From Methylophaga sp. (GTDB lineage Bacteria; Pseudomonadota; Gammaproteobacteria; Nitrosococcales; Methylophagaceae), in the NCBI GenBank assembly GCA_020831825.1, contig JAFIFW010000010.1, positions 204,880 to 268,879 of the forward strand: DNA of 64,000 nt, written 5' to 3'. The notes under the pieces were generated by a model. It saw nothing but the letters and a program-made list of their open reading frames with translations, made no database searches and was not told the DNA's origin. Position 1 is the stretch's first letter, and each line of letters begins with the position of its first letter. The translations under genes were made by a program, and so were the position numbers. Positions 55,171 through 64,000 of the stretch are shown piece after piece.

Positions 55171-56130
55171 ATGTCCGAAACAATAGAGCTCGATTGCGAA
55201 ATCCCTGAGGAACTGACCGGCATGCGCCTGGATCAGGCGCTTGCACAATTATTCCCCGATTATTCCCGCGGTCAATTGACTAAATGGATCAAAGCTGGTG
55301 AGGTACTGGTTGATAATAATCAACGCCGCCCCCGGGACAAAGTACACGCTGGCGAACAAATTCTCATTCGCGCCACGCATCAAGTACAGGATGACCAATG
55401 GCAAGCTGAAGCGCTGCATCTGGACATTGTCTACGAAGATGAGGAAGTGCTCATTCTCAACAAGCCTGCTGGTATGGTCGTTCACCCCGGCGCGGGCAAT
55501 CATCAGGGTACGCTGGTCAATGCCCTGCTCAATCATGCGCCATCACTGATACACATACCACGCGCTGGTATCGTGCATCGTATCGACAAACAAACTACCG
55601 GCTTGTTAATGGTTGCCAAAACACTCAGAGCCCACAATTCGCTAATCAGCCAGCTTCAAGAACGCACGGTGCTGCGTGAATATCAGGCCGTGGTAGGCGG
55701 CGTACTCACCGCTGGAGGAACTGTCGATGAACCTCTTGGCCGTCATCATATTGATCGTAAAAGAATGGCTGTGACTGAAAGTGGCAAACCTGCTGTGACC
55801 CATTATCGGGTGGTCGAGCGCTTCCGTGCGCACACTCATATCCGCTGCAAGCTGGAAACCGGCCGCACCCATCAAATTCGGGTTCACATGGCCTACATTC
55901 GTCACTCGTTGGTCGGTGATCCTGTCTATGGTGGTCGAATGCATGGCAAAGGCTTAAGCGAAGCCTGTCGTGAAGCAGTGACCGGGTTTCGACGCCAGGC
56001 TTTACATGCGGGTCTATTAGGATTTGATCATCCCGCCAGCGGCGAACTGGTCAGCTGGGAAGTGCCGTTACCTGATGATATGCAAGCTTTGATATCGGCA
56101 CTGCAACTCGATGCTGCCACTGTAAACTAA
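55171..56130 (+). CDS. rluD: 23S rRNA pseudouridine synthase RluD-type
   Basis: This 319-residue protein has an N-terminal S4 RNA-binding domain (MRLDQALAQLFPDYSRGQLTKWIKAGEVLVD) and a pseudouridine synthase domain with the catalytic aspartate in HRIDKQTTGLLMVAKT. The length and sequence fit RluD, which modifies helix 69 of 23S rRNA. The typical downstream yfiH is absent; a cytochrome-like gene and chrA follow instead. Confidence 0.93.
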   Translation: MSETIELDCEIPEELTGMRLDQALAQLFPDYSRGQLTKWIKAGEVLVDNNQRRPRDKVHAGEQILIRATHQVQDDQWQAEALHLDIVYEDEEVLILNKPAGMVVHPGAGNHQGTLVNALLNHAPSLIHIPRAGIVHRIDKQTTGLLMVAKTLRAHNSLISQLQERTVLREYQAVVGGVLTAGGTVDEPLGRHHIDRKRMAVTESGKPAVTHYRVVERFRAHTHIRCKLETGRTHQIRVHMAYIRHSLVGDPVYGGRMHGKGLSEACREAVTGFRRQALHAGLLGFDHPASGELVSWEVPLPDDMQALISALQLDAATVN

Positions 56131-56166
56131 TTGTCATTAATTTCAGATAAATTCGAGGTTATCGTG

Positions 56167-56661
56167 ATGTCACTTGTGACTAGAGTAAGCATGATGTGTC
56201 TGTATCTGGGCCTAACAGTGGGTATCAGTACTGCAGATGATATTCGCCAAACTACAAACAATAATTGGCTGACCGAAGCAGAAAGCCAAGCACTTCGCGA
56301 TGAACGGCTGCAAGCGTATCTGGGTGGTTTTAGTGTGTCCATGCAAGAGATTGGTCAGCGATATCAGCATACCTTCGATGCAATCAATGAAGGAAACTGG
56401 CTGTTGGCTGATTATCACTGGGATAAGATCAGAGCGGCACTTGAAAACGGGCTCATGAAGCGTCCTACCAGACGAGCCAGCGCAGAAGCCATGTTCCTCG
56501 GAGCACCATGGCTGGGCTTCTCAGAAGCCCTGGCCAGTGAAGATAAACAAGAGATTTCTCGGGCCTTTAGATTGGCCACTGACGCCTGCATGGCTTGCCA
56601 TATTGCTGAGGATGTTCCCTTCATGAACCAACAACCGCTTTTTCGCCTTATCTCAGATTAA
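56167..56661 (+). CDS. Periplasmic protein with a C-terminal c-type heme motif
   Basis: This 164-residue protein has a signal peptide (residues about 1-22). A helical region (residues 35-110) without known motif is followed by C141-M-A-C144-H145 close to the C-terminus and a methionine nine residues later (DVPFMNQQP). The late position of CxxCH resembles helical cytochrome c' or c-556 folds, where the heme site is in the last helix, but this is not a clear match. GAGG lies about eight bases upstream. It starts 36 bp after rluD and ends 15 bp before chrA. Confidence 0.7.
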   Translation: MSLVTRVSMMCLYLGLTVGISTADDIRQTTNNNWLTEAESQALRDERLQAYLGGFSVSMQEIGQRYQHTFDAINEGNWLLADYHWDKIRAALENGLMKRPTRRASAEAMFLGAPWLGFSEALASEDKQEISRAFRLATDACMACHIAEDVPFMNQQPLFRLISD

Positions 56662-56676
56662 TCAGACACAGCTGCA

Positions 56677-57855
56677 ATGCTCGAAGTATGGAAAGCCTTT
56701 GGCAAACTTGGTCTGACGGCATTTGGTGGGCCAGTCGCGCATATTGGTTTCTTTCGGCAGGAATTTGTTGAACGCAGACAATGGCTCACTGAGCAGCAGT
56801 TTTCACAATTGCTCGCCATTTGCCAGTTTTTACCTGGCCCGGCCAGCAGTCAAATGGGTTTCGCCATTGGCTTGTTGCGAGCTGGCTGGATCGGAGCTTT
56901 TACAGCTTTTGTTGCTTTTACCCTGCCTTCTGCACTGGCTTTGTTTGCCTTCGCGAGCCTTGTCATCTATCTCGACAATGCCAACGGCCAGGCAATCATT
57001 CAAGGCCTGAAACTGGTCGCCGTGGCGGTTGTTGCACATGCCGTGTTTGGCATGTCCAAGAGCCTTGCACCCGACTGGCCCAGACGGTTTATTGCCCTGC
57101 TTGCACTGCTGGTTTTGCTGTTATTCAGTCATCTGTGGATGCAGTTAATTGTCATTGTCATGGGCGCACTGTTCGGTCTTGTCATTTGCCGACAACACAC
57201 AACGCCGGTCAGTCAGTTATCCGTCAACTACTCAAGCAGTCTGGCAACTTTTTTTGCCCTGCTATTTGCAAGCTTGTTGTTGTTCAGCATTGTTTTACCC
57301 ACGGAGCAAAGTACGCCCGTGAATGTGTTTGCAAGTTTCTATCAAGCTGGCGCACTGGTTTTCGGCGGCGGTCATGTGGTGCTTCCACTGCTTGAACAGA
57401 GCACCGTCGGTCATGGCTGGGTGGATACAGATACCTTTCTGGCAGGTTATGGTGCCGCCCAGGCTGTGCCAGGGCCCTTGTTCACATTTGCCAGTTATCT
57501 GGGCGCAGAAATAGAGACCGGATTACCTGCAAGCTTAGGTGCGCTGATTGCGATTGTGGGCATCTTCCTGCCCGGATTTTTATTACTGCTTGCGGTACTG
57601 CCGTTCTGGGCAAAAGTCGCGTCCGTTCCAAAGGCCAGTGCTGCCATTGTTGGTGTCAATGCTGCGGTAGTCGGTCTGTTGGCTGCTGCGTTGTATGATC
57701 CCATCATCACCAGCAGTCTTCATCACTGGACTGATTTACTGATAGCCCTGGCTGGGTTTCTGATACTGACAGTGCTTAAAAAATCCGCGCTGTGGACCGT
57801 CTGCTTCTGTATCTTCGCATCACTCACTTTATCTAATCTGATTTTCCTGAACTGA
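56677..57855 (+). CDS. chrA: Chromate transporter ChrA
   Basis: This 392-residue long-chain CHR protein has two homologous halves. The first half has AFGGPVAHIGFFRQEFVERRQWL and FLPGPASSQMG; the second has GALVFGGGHVVLPLLEQ and AQAVPGPLFTFASYLG. About ten TM helices. ChrA exports chromate using the proton motive force, giving resistance; sulfate relatives exist. It ends 51 bp before a bidirectional terminator shared with fusA. Confidence 0.92.
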   Translation: MLEVWKAFGKLGLTAFGGPVAHIGFFRQEFVERRQWLTEQQFSQLLAICQFLPGPASSQMGFAIGLLRAGWIGAFTAFVAFTLPSALALFAFASLVIYLDNANGQAIIQGLKLVAVAVVAHAVFGMSKSLAPDWPRRFIALLALLVLLLFSHLWMQLIVIVMGALFGLVICRQHTTPVSQLSVNYSSSLATFFALLFASLLLFSIVLPTEQSTPVNVFASFYQAGALVFGGGHVVLPLLEQSTVGHGWVDTDTFLAGYGAAQAVPGPLFTFASYLGAEIETGLPASLGALIAIVGIFLPGFLLLLAVLPFWAKVASVPKASAAIVGVNAAVVGLLAAALYDPIITSSLHHWTDLLIALAGFLILTVLKKSALWTVCFCIFASLTLSNLIFLN

Positions 57856-57906
57856 AAAGCTTTCACAATCTGTCAACTTATCTCAGGACTGGCCTAAAAC
57901 AGCCAT

Positions 57907-57937
57907 AAAAAAAGGGGCGATAAATCGCCCCTTTTTT
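57907..57937. terminator. Bidirectional terminator between chrA and fusA
   Basis: GGGGCGA (57914-57920) and TCGCCCC (57925-57931) form a perfect stem flanked by A7 on the left and T6 on the right. It can end transcripts in both directions. Confidence 0.93.
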
Positions 57938-57957
57938 AAAGTTTTAACGCTGGCTGC

Positions 57958-60054
57958 TTATTTCTTGGCAGCGGCTTCGCGCTCTTTGGTTTCCTTGATA
58001 ACTTCTTCTGACACGTTACGAGGGCATGGCAGATAGTGCAAGAATTCCATTGAGAACTGACCACGGCCAGAAGTCATGGTACGCAGCGTACCGATGTAAC
58101 CGAACATTTCGCTCAGTGGCACTTCAGCTTTGATACGTACGCCCGTTGCGCCAGCATCTTGAGATTTGATCATGCCGCGACGACGATTCAAGTCACCGAT
58201 AACATCACCGACGTTGTCATCTGGCGTGAACACGTCAACTTTCATGATTGGCTCAAGCAGTTGCGGACCGGCTTTAGGAATTGATTGACGGAAACCGCCC
58301 ATCGCTGCCAGTTCAAACGCGATTGCTGATGAGTCAACGGCGTGGAAAGCACCATCAAACAGGTTAACTTTAACGTCCAGCAGCGGGAAGCCAGCCAGAA
58401 CACCACGGCCCATCATCTTCTTGAAACCGCCTTCAACTGCAGGCCAGTATTCACGAGGTACAGTACCGCCGGTAACAGTGGATTCAAATTTGAAACCGCT
58501 GCCTGGCTCGCCTGGTTCAATGATGTAATCAATTCGACCGAACTGACCAGAACCCCCCGATTGTTTCTTGTGGGTGTAGCTGTCTTCAACTCGCTGTGTA
58601 ATGGTTTCACGGTAGGCCACTTGTGGCTCACCGACAATAACGTCGATGCCGTGGGTACGCTTGAGGATGTCGACTTTGATATCCAGATGCAGCTCACCCA
58701 TGCCTTTCATGATGGTTTCGCCACTGTCCTCGTCAGTTTCAACACGGAACGAAGGATCTTCTTTAATCATTTTGCCCAATGCGATGCCCAGTTTTTCGGC
58801 AGAGCCTTTATCTTTAGGCGCGATGGCGATAGAGATAACGGGATCCGGGAAGACCATTGGTTCCAGTGTGGCTGGGTTTTTCGGATCGCACAGGGTGTGC
58901 CCGGTTTGCACATCTTTCATTCCCACGATGGCGATGATGTCACCGGCGTGGGCATAATCCAGTTCGTTACGATCGTTTGCGTGCATTTCCACCATACGAC
59001 CTACACGCTCAGTCTTGCCTGTGAAGGTATTAAGGATAGTGTCGCCTTTACGCAGTTCACCGGAGTAAACACGGACGAAAGTCAGCGCACCAAAACGGTC
59101 ATCCATGATTTTGAATGCCAGTGCGCGCAGTGGAGCATTGATTTCAACTTTGGCGACATTACCAGTTTCGTTGCCTTCCAGATCAACTTCTGGTTGTGGA
59201 TCAACTTCAGTCGGGTCGGGCAGGTAGTCAACAACGGCGTCCAGCACCAGTTGCAGACCTTTGTTTTTGAATGAGCTACCGCAGTAGGTCGGGAAGAAGG
59301 CCAGTTCCAATGTGCCTTTACGGATGCATTTTTTCAGCTCTTCGATTGAGGGTTCTTCACCTTCAAGGTATTTTTCCATGAGATCGTCATCCTGCTCTAC
59401 CGCAGTCTCGATCAGTTTTTCACGCCATTCGTCGATCTGGTCAGCCATCTCTGCAGGTGGCTCTTCAATGTTGAAGTTTTCAGCATCTTTCTCATCTGGC
59501 CAGTACCAGGCTTTACGGGTCAGCAGGTCAACCACGCCTTTGAACTCGTCTTCGATACCGATAGGCAGTACCATAACCAGCGGAGTGGCAGCCAAAACAT
59601 CTTCAACCTGTTTCACAACACGGAAGAAATCAGCACCCATACGATCCAGCTTGTTGACATAGATCAGACGCGATACTTCAGAGTCGTTGGCATAACGCCA
59701 GTTAGTCTCTGATTGAGGTTCCACACCACCGCTACCACAGAAAACACCGATACCACCGTCCAATACTTTCAGTGAACGATAAACTTCGATAGTGAAGTCA
59801 ACGTGACCCGGAGTATCGATAACGTTCAGACGATGACCTTTCCATGAACAGGTGGTCGCTGCTGATTGAATGGTGATACCACGTTCTGCTTCCTGATCCA
59901 TAAAGTCCATGGTGGATTCACCCTCATGAACCTCACCGGTCTTGTGGATTTTACCGGTCAGTTTAAGAATACGTTCTGTGGTGGTGGTCTTACCGGCATC
60001 AACGTGGGCGAAGATACCGATATTGCGGTATTTGGATAGATCGGAAGCAGCCAT
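57958..60054 (-). CDS. fusA: Elongation factor G, stand-alone copy
   Basis: This 698-residue EF-G has GTPase motifs [14 protein letters not shown] and NKLDRMG, then domains II-V in order. It catalyses ribosomal translocation. It is not in a str operon (no rpsL, rpsG or tuf near it). The sequence ([25 protein letters not shown] and the tail [25 protein letters not shown]) differs from E. coli FusA and resembles the second EF-G found in vibrios and other gammaproteobacteria. It is monocistronic, with its own terminator. Whether it is the main or a secondary EF-G depends on the rest of the genome. Confidence 0.93.
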   Translation of the reverse strand: MAASDLSKYRNIGIFAHVDAGKTTTTERILKLTGKIHKTGEVHEGESTMDFMDQEAERGITIQSAATTCSWKGHRLNVIDTPGHVDFTIEVYRSLKVLDGGIGVFCGSGGVEPQSETNWRYANDSEVSRLIYVNKLDRMGADFFRVVKQVEDVLAATPLVMVLPIGIEDEFKGVVDLLTRKAWYWPDEKDAENFNIEEPPAEMADQIDEWREKLIETAVEQDDDLMEKYLEGEEPSIEELKKCIRKGTLELAFFPTYCGSSFKNKGLQLVLDAVVDYLPDPTEVDPQPEVDLEGNETGNVAKVEINAPLRALAFKIMDDRFGALTFVRVYSGELRKGDTILNTFTGKTERVGRMVEMHANDRNELDYAHAGDIIAIVGMKDVQTGHTLCDPKNPATLEPMVFPDPVISIAIAPKDKGSAEKLGIALGKMIKEDPSFRVETDEDSGETIMKGMGELHLDIKVDILKRTHGIDVIVGEPQVAYRETITQRVEDSYTHKKQSGGSGQFGRIDYIIEPGEPGSGFKFESTVTGGTVPREYWPAVEGGFKKMMGRGVLAGFPLLDVKVNLFDGAFHAVDSSAIAFELAAMGGFRQSIPKAGPQLLEPIMKVDVFTPDDNVGDVIGDLNRRRGMIKSQDAGATGVRIKAEVPLSEMFGYIGTLRTMTSGRGQFSMEFLHYLPCPRNVSEEVIKETKEREAAAKK

Positions 60055-60223
60055 AAATCCTGTTCTCTGTAGATTGTCAAAAAGCGATGATTGTCATCAG
60101 CAAGGAGTTAAACCCGCCAATTCTAAACCAGAATGACGGTCTGTGCATCCCCCATTCCACAGGTGCAGCGAGAGGCCCTGCTACACGGTAGTATATGAGG
60201 TGTTTATATAGAGGCTTGTCAGT

Positions 60224-60529
60224 CTAACGCTGTTTTTGTTGCGCAGGCAGCCATTGGTGACGGTATACAACTGCCGGCACTGCCAACACCAGAAACAGGC
60301 AAAGCGTGGTCACAAAAAATTCCCAGTCCTGTTGATAGATATTGCCGGAAAATCGCTGCTCAAAACCTGCCGCGACCATTAAAGCCACAAAATAATAAAC
60401 CACGAGCTCGCCAAGACGAATCCAGGCGGACTTGGGTGCGTTGACTTTGATGACAACAAAGGCCCGCTCATTGACCCAGGGCAAACTGGCCAGCACGAAC
60501 CACAACAACAATAACGCAGCTACAGACAT
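60224..60529 (-). CDS. DUF2818 membrane protein after nuoN
   Basis: This 101-residue protein has three TM helices (SVAALLLLWFVLASLPWVNER, LGELVVYYFVALMVAAGF, FVTTLCLFLVLAVPAVVY). The family is nearly always found directly behind nuoN in beta- and gammaproteobacteria and is suspected to be an accessory of complex I. It starts 2 bp after the nuoN stop. It is the last gene of the nuo operon here. Confidence 0.88.
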   Translation of the reverse strand: MSVAALLLLWFVLASLPWVNERAFVVIKVNAPKSAWIRLGELVVYYFVALMVAAGFEQRFSGNIYQQDWEFFVTTLCLFLVLAVPAVVYRHQWLPAQQKQR

Positions 60530-60531
60530 AA

Positions 60532-61965
60532 TTAACTCAAAACAGTGACACAAATTGCCAGAAGCGACCCCGGGAACAGACCCAGTCCCAGCACCAATAA
60601 AACATTCGAGCTGAACATGATACGCGCTGGGGCCGAAACCTGCACGGTAAGCTGTTGTTCTGGCGCATCAAAATACATGACCTTGATGACTCGCAGGTAA
60701 TAGTAGGCACCAATGACCGACATCAGTACTGCAATTACCGCAACCGTGATCAGGTTGACATCAACCACGGCCTTAATGACCGTCAGCTTGGCATAGAACC
60801 CTGCCAGCGGCGGGATGCCAGCCATGGAAAACATCAAGATCAACATCATCAGTGCATACCAGGGTTGTGTCTTGCCCAGCCCCTTGTAATCGGCAATTTC
60901 CTCAGCCTCAAAACCCTGCTTGCTGAGCAGCAGAATCATGCCAAAACCGCCCAACGTCATCAGCGCGTAGATCAAGGTGTAGAACATTGAGGCAGCATAT
61001 CCCTCAGCTGTTCCTGACAGTACCCCCAACAGTAAAAAACCGACATGCGAAATTGTTGAATATGCCAACATTCGCTTCAGGTTGGTCTGCGCAATGGCGA
61101 CCAGATTACCGACAATCATCGACATTACCGCCAGCATGATCAACATGTCCTGCCAGGCATCCTGCACGCCACCCAAGCCATCAACCATCAGGCGGATCAA
61201 CATCGCAAAAGCGGCGACTTTGGGCGCTGCGGCCAAAAACAGCGTCACCGCTGTCGGTGCACCCTGATAGACATCTGGCAACCACATATGAAAAGGTACC
61301 GCACCAAACTTGAATGCCACGCCGATGACAATAAACACCAGACCAAAACTGAGCACGGTATTGTTGAGCATGCCACTATCAATTGCCACAGCAATATCTG
61401 CCAGTGCCAGGCTGCCTGTGACGCCATAGATAATCGACATGCCATACAGCAGCATGCCCGAGGCAATCGCACCGAGAATGAAGTATTTCATGGCAGCTTC
61501 TGTGGCAATAAACGAGTCACGATGCATCGCAACCAATGCATAGAGACACAGAGACATCAGCTCCAGCCCCAGATACAAGGTCAGAAAATGTGATGCGGAG
61601 ACCAATACCATCATGCCCAGCGTGGCAAACAATACCAGTACATAAAACTCGCCCTGCAGCAGACCACGGTCTTTGAGGTAATCGTGGCTATATAGCAGTA
61701 CCAGCATATTGATCAGGCAGATGCTGAGTTTGAGTACGTCAGAAAGTGAATCTTTGATGTAGGTGTCGCTAAAGGCCAACCCCTGCTCACCCATAGATAA
61801 AACAATCACCAGCGCCGTTGCAAAAAGTGACAATTGAGTCAGCGCGAAGGTCCAGTTCATTTTGTCTTTACCGGTGAAGGCAATGAACAGCAACAAGCCC
61901 AAGGCAAAGCCAAGCATCAGCATTTCGGGCAAGGCATAAGATGGATTGGTGAGCGAAAATGGCAT
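60532..61965 (-). CDS. nuoN: NADH-quinone oxidoreductase subunit N
   Basis: This 477-residue antiporter-like subunit of complex I has about 14 TM helices and the proton-channel signature [30 protein letters not shown] and [11 protein letters not shown]. It is part of the proton-pumping membrane arm. It lies 10 bp after nuoM, with DUF2818 directly behind. Confidence 0.97.
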   Translation of the reverse strand: MPFSLTNPSYALPEMLMLGFALGLLLFIAFTGKDKMNWTFALTQLSLFATALVIVLSMGEQGLAFSDTYIKDSLSDVLKLSICLINMLVLLYSHDYLKDRGLLQGEFYVLVLFATLGMMVLVSASHFLTLYLGLELMSLCLYALVAMHRDSFIATEAAMKYFILGAIASGMLLYGMSIIYGVTGSLALADIAVAIDSGMLNNTVLSFGLVFIVIGVAFKFGAVPFHMWLPDVYQGAPTAVTLFLAAAPKVAAFAMLIRLMVDGLGGVQDAWQDMLIMLAVMSMIVGNLVAIAQTNLKRMLAYSTISHVGFLLLGVLSGTAEGYAASMFYTLIYALMTLGGFGMILLLSKQGFEAEEIADYKGLGKTQPWYALMMLILMFSMAGIPPLAGFYAKLTVIKAVVDVNLITVAVIAVLMSVIGAYYYLRVIKVMYFDAPEQQLTVQVSAPARIMFSSNVLLVLGLGLFPGSLLAICVTVLS

Positions 61966-61975
61966 TATCAGTCCT

Positions 61976-63490
61976 CTAGAGCTTGCTTTGTGCCAGTTGG
62001 GTCAGCAAATTTTCTACTGAGGCATGCATCACCGACAACAAGGGATCAGGCCAGACACCTATCAACAACACAATGGCCGCCAGCGTTGCCAGTATAAAGA
62101 ACTCTCGTCGATTCACATCTTGCAAAGCCGCGACCTGTTCATTGGCAATCTCGCCAAAAAATACCCGCTTGACCATCCACAGCGTATAAGCGGCCCCGAT
62201 GATCAATGTGGTTGCGGCCAGGAAGGCATACCAGAAATTAGCCTGAAATGCCGCCAGAATGACCATAAATTCGCCGACAAAACCAGAAGTGCCAGGTAGC
62301 CCTGCATTGGCCATGGCAAAAAATACGGCAAAGGCGGTAAATACCGGCATGCGATTGGCAACGCCGCCATAGGCATAAATATCACGGCTGTGCATGCGGT
62401 CATACAACACGCCCACACTGAGGAACATGGCAGCAGCAATAAAGCCGTGAGAAATCATCTGAACCATGGCGCCTTCAATCGCCAGCACTTCACCATAGCC
62501 ATTATTGGTGTTGGCAAAAATGCGAAACACGATAAACAGGCCCAGTGTGACAAAGCCCATATGGGCAATACTCGAATAGGCAATCAGTTTTTTCATATCG
62601 GTTTGAGCCAGCGCAACAAAGCCGATATAGACCACCGCTATCAGTGACAACATGATGACCAGCCAGTCGAGGGTCATACTGGCATCCGGGGTGATTGGCA
62701 GGGCAAAACGCAATAAGCCATAGCCGCCTATTTTCAGCGTGATGGCAGCCAGAATGATCGAACCACCGGTAGGTGCCTCAACGTGAGCATCAGGCAGCCA
62801 GGTATGCACTGGCCACATCGGTATTTTCACGGCAAAAGCAATCAAGAATGCCAAAAACAACCAGATTTGCTGGTTCAGTGTCAGCGGCACCGCGTGAAAA
62901 TCAGGAATGGCAAAACTGCCCGTCTGGAACTGCAGATACAGCAATGCCAACAACAAAAACACTGAACCCAGAAAAGTGTAGAGGAAAAACTTCAGAGTGG
63001 CATACACCCGATTCGGGCCGCCCCAAATGCCGATGACCAGAAACAGTGGTATCAACATCGCTTCAAAGAACACGTAAAACAGGATGGCATCCAGCGCCGA
63101 AAAGACGCCAATCATCATGCCTTCCATGATCAGAAAAGCAGCCAGATAGTAATGCAGCCGATCCTTGATAACCTCCCAGGCCGCGATCACTACCAGCAAG
63201 GTTGAGAATGTGGTCAAGACAATCAATGGCATGGAAAAACCATCGATGCCCAGGTAATACTCAATATTGAATGCCCGCACCCAGGACAGTCGCTCAACAA
63301 ACTGCATTTCATAGGTTTGGCTGTCAAAACCGGCAATGAGCAACAATGACAATACAAACGTCAGTAGCGCCGTGACCAGTCCGACAGTTCGGATTCCTCG
63401 ATGCTCGGCGGGCATCATCAGCAATATCAAGCCACCGAAGATTGGCAACCAGATCAGCAGGCTTAGCATTGGTAAATCTGTCAAGGTCAT
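61976..63490 (-). CDS. nuoM: NADH-quinone oxidoreductase subunit M
   Basis: This 504-residue complex I membrane-arm subunit has about 14 TM helices and the motifs [38 protein letters not shown] and [17 protein letters not shown], including the key lysines of the proton path. It starts 7 bp after nuoL ends. Confidence 0.97.
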   Translation of the reverse strand: MTLTDLPMLSLLIWLPIFGGLILLMMPAEHRGIRTVGLVTALLTFVLSLLLIAGFDSQTYEMQFVERLSWVRAFNIEYYLGIDGFSMPLIVLTTFSTLLVVIAAWEVIKDRLHYYLAAFLIMEGMMIGVFSALDAILFYVFFEAMLIPLFLVIGIWGGPNRVYATLKFFLYTFLGSVFLLLALLYLQFQTGSFAIPDFHAVPLTLNQQIWLFLAFLIAFAVKIPMWPVHTWLPDAHVEAPTGGSIILAAITLKIGGYGLLRFALPITPDASMTLDWLVIMLSLIAVVYIGFVALAQTDMKKLIAYSSIAHMGFVTLGLFIVFRIFANTNNGYGEVLAIEGAMVQMISHGFIAAAMFLSVGVLYDRMHSRDIYAYGGVANRMPVFTAFAVFFAMANAGLPGTSGFVGEFMVILAAFQANFWYAFLAATTLIIGAAYTLWMVKRVFFGEIANEQVAALQDVNRREFFILATLAAIVLLIGVWPDPLLSVMHASVENLLTQLAQSKL

Positions 63491-63497
63491 GGCCCCG

Positions 63498-64000
63498 CTA
63501 CCCTTTCACAAACCAGGTGAGCAGCAGCCACACCCCCAGGATCATGGCAAACGCATAGTGGTAGAGATAGCCGGTTTGTATGTGCCGACCCAGCCGGGCG
63601 ATCAGGTTGATCAGCCTGGCGGTGCCGTTCACCACCACTCCGTCAATCATTACCCGGTCACCCACATTGGACAGCAGTCTGCCTAGTCCACGCGAACCAC
63701 CCGCAAAAACACGATCATTAAAACCGTCAAAACCGTATTTGTTTTCCAGAACCTTATGAATGCCTGAGAAACGTTGCTGGATCTGTGCTGGAAGCTCAGG
63801 CCGCTTGATATACAACCACCAGGCCGTCAATACACCAGCCAGTGCCAGCCAAACAGGCAAGGCCGTCAAACCATGCAGCACAAAACCGAGCAGTCCCTCA
63901 TAACCCGCCGCAGCCAACACATCGTTGTACGGCATCACCGTATTCACGCCGTTGAAAAAGTCACCATAACCAATTTCGCCAATGAGATAACCCGCGAGCA
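63498..64000 (-). CDS. nuoL: NADH-quinone oxidoreductase subunit L (3' part only)
   Basis: The C-terminal 167 residues of NuoL are present; the frame stays open to the window edge (LAGYLIGEIGYGDFFNGVN at the edge). The visible part includes HKVLENKYGFDGFNDRVFAGGSRGLGRLLSNVGDRVMIDGVVVNG and the final TM helix. In the whole protein this carries the long lateral helix of complex I. The gene continues beyond position 64000. Confidence 0.93.
   Translation of the reverse strand, partial: LAGYLIGEIGYGDFFNGVNTVMPYNDVLAAAGYEGLLGFVLHGLTALPVWLALAGVLTAWWLYIKRPELPAQIQQRFSGIHKVLENKYGFDGFNDRVFAGGSRGLGRLLSNVGDRVMIDGVVVNGTARLINLIARLGRHIQTGYLYHYAFAMILGVWLLLTWFVKG

Noticed and set aside
58342..59274. 310-codon open frame on the plus strand opposite fusA
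   Set aside because: Reverse-strand shadow of a strongly conserved gene; composition is that of an antisense frame and no family is recognised.

Overview
This is a chromosomal window from a gammaproteobacterium. The house-keeping blocks (mreBCD-mrdAB-mltB-rlpA-dacA-ybeD-lipBA, rpmBG, gatCA, epmA-efp-epmB, htpG/hslO, the nuo operon end) have gammaproteobacterial order and sequence. Several features, such as flavocytochrome-c type genes, a short-form citrate synthase, a CopA/CopB pair and a TRAP transporter, would fit a marine, methylotroph-like or sulfur-metabolising relative (the Methylophaga/Thiotrichales area). No diagnostic gene such as a methanol dehydrogenase is present, so the genus is inference only.

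Layout. 1-2.9 kb is an accessory patch: an NYN-nuclease-like gene, a REP-associated tyrosine transposase framed by perfect inverted 25-bp repeats, a yefM-yoeB toxin-antitoxin pair framed by direct copies of the same repeat, and a truncated IS3-type element wedged between further copies. 2.9-11.2 kb holds a secreted hydrolase, a copper block (Cys/His-rich small protein, copA, copB) and, facing it, a TonB-dependent receptor coupled to a PepSY membrane protein, then a lipoprotein. 11.2-17.8 kb carries hslO and htpG (with a clear heat-shock promoter), a retropepsin-like protein, an LprI-like protein, a phosphatase-like protein, a VOC protein and a GNAT-nitrilase fusion. 17.9-25.3 kb has two cation/proton antiporters, a PII-like protein, thpR, a periplasmic-sensing diguanylate cyclase, yaaA and a DUF4389 protein. 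25.4-31.1 kb has TRAP permeases, the complete EF-P lysylation set and a citrate synthase.

31.2-43.8 kb is one compact minus-strand run of thirteen genes from mreB to a flavocytochrome c flavoprotein, linking cell elongation, peptidoglycan trimming, a D-amino acid transaminase and lipoate synthesis. 43.9-48.7 kb runs rightwards: gatC-gatA (without gatB), an acetolactate-synthase-like enzyme with a thioredoxin-like protein, and rpmB-rpmG. 48.8-57.9 kb has an EAL-HDOD protein, a Gld-type ABC system with a DUF4340 protein, mutM, two small c-type cytochromes, rluD and chrA. 58-64 kb, leftwards, has a stand-alone EF-G and the 3' end of the respiratory complex I operon (nuoL partial, nuoM, nuoN, DUF2818).

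The points most worth a second look are: the REP/transposase/toxin-antitoxin cassette, in which repeat copies supply the coding end of the transposase and overlap the toxin stop codon; the mreB-mreC junction, which combines a terminator-like hairpin with an apparent AUU start; a PII-like protein beside two antiporters; a Tat-type sulfide dehydrogenase-like flavoprotein inside the lip operon; and a gatCA pair lacking gatB. No rRNA, tRNA or CRISPR array was seen.
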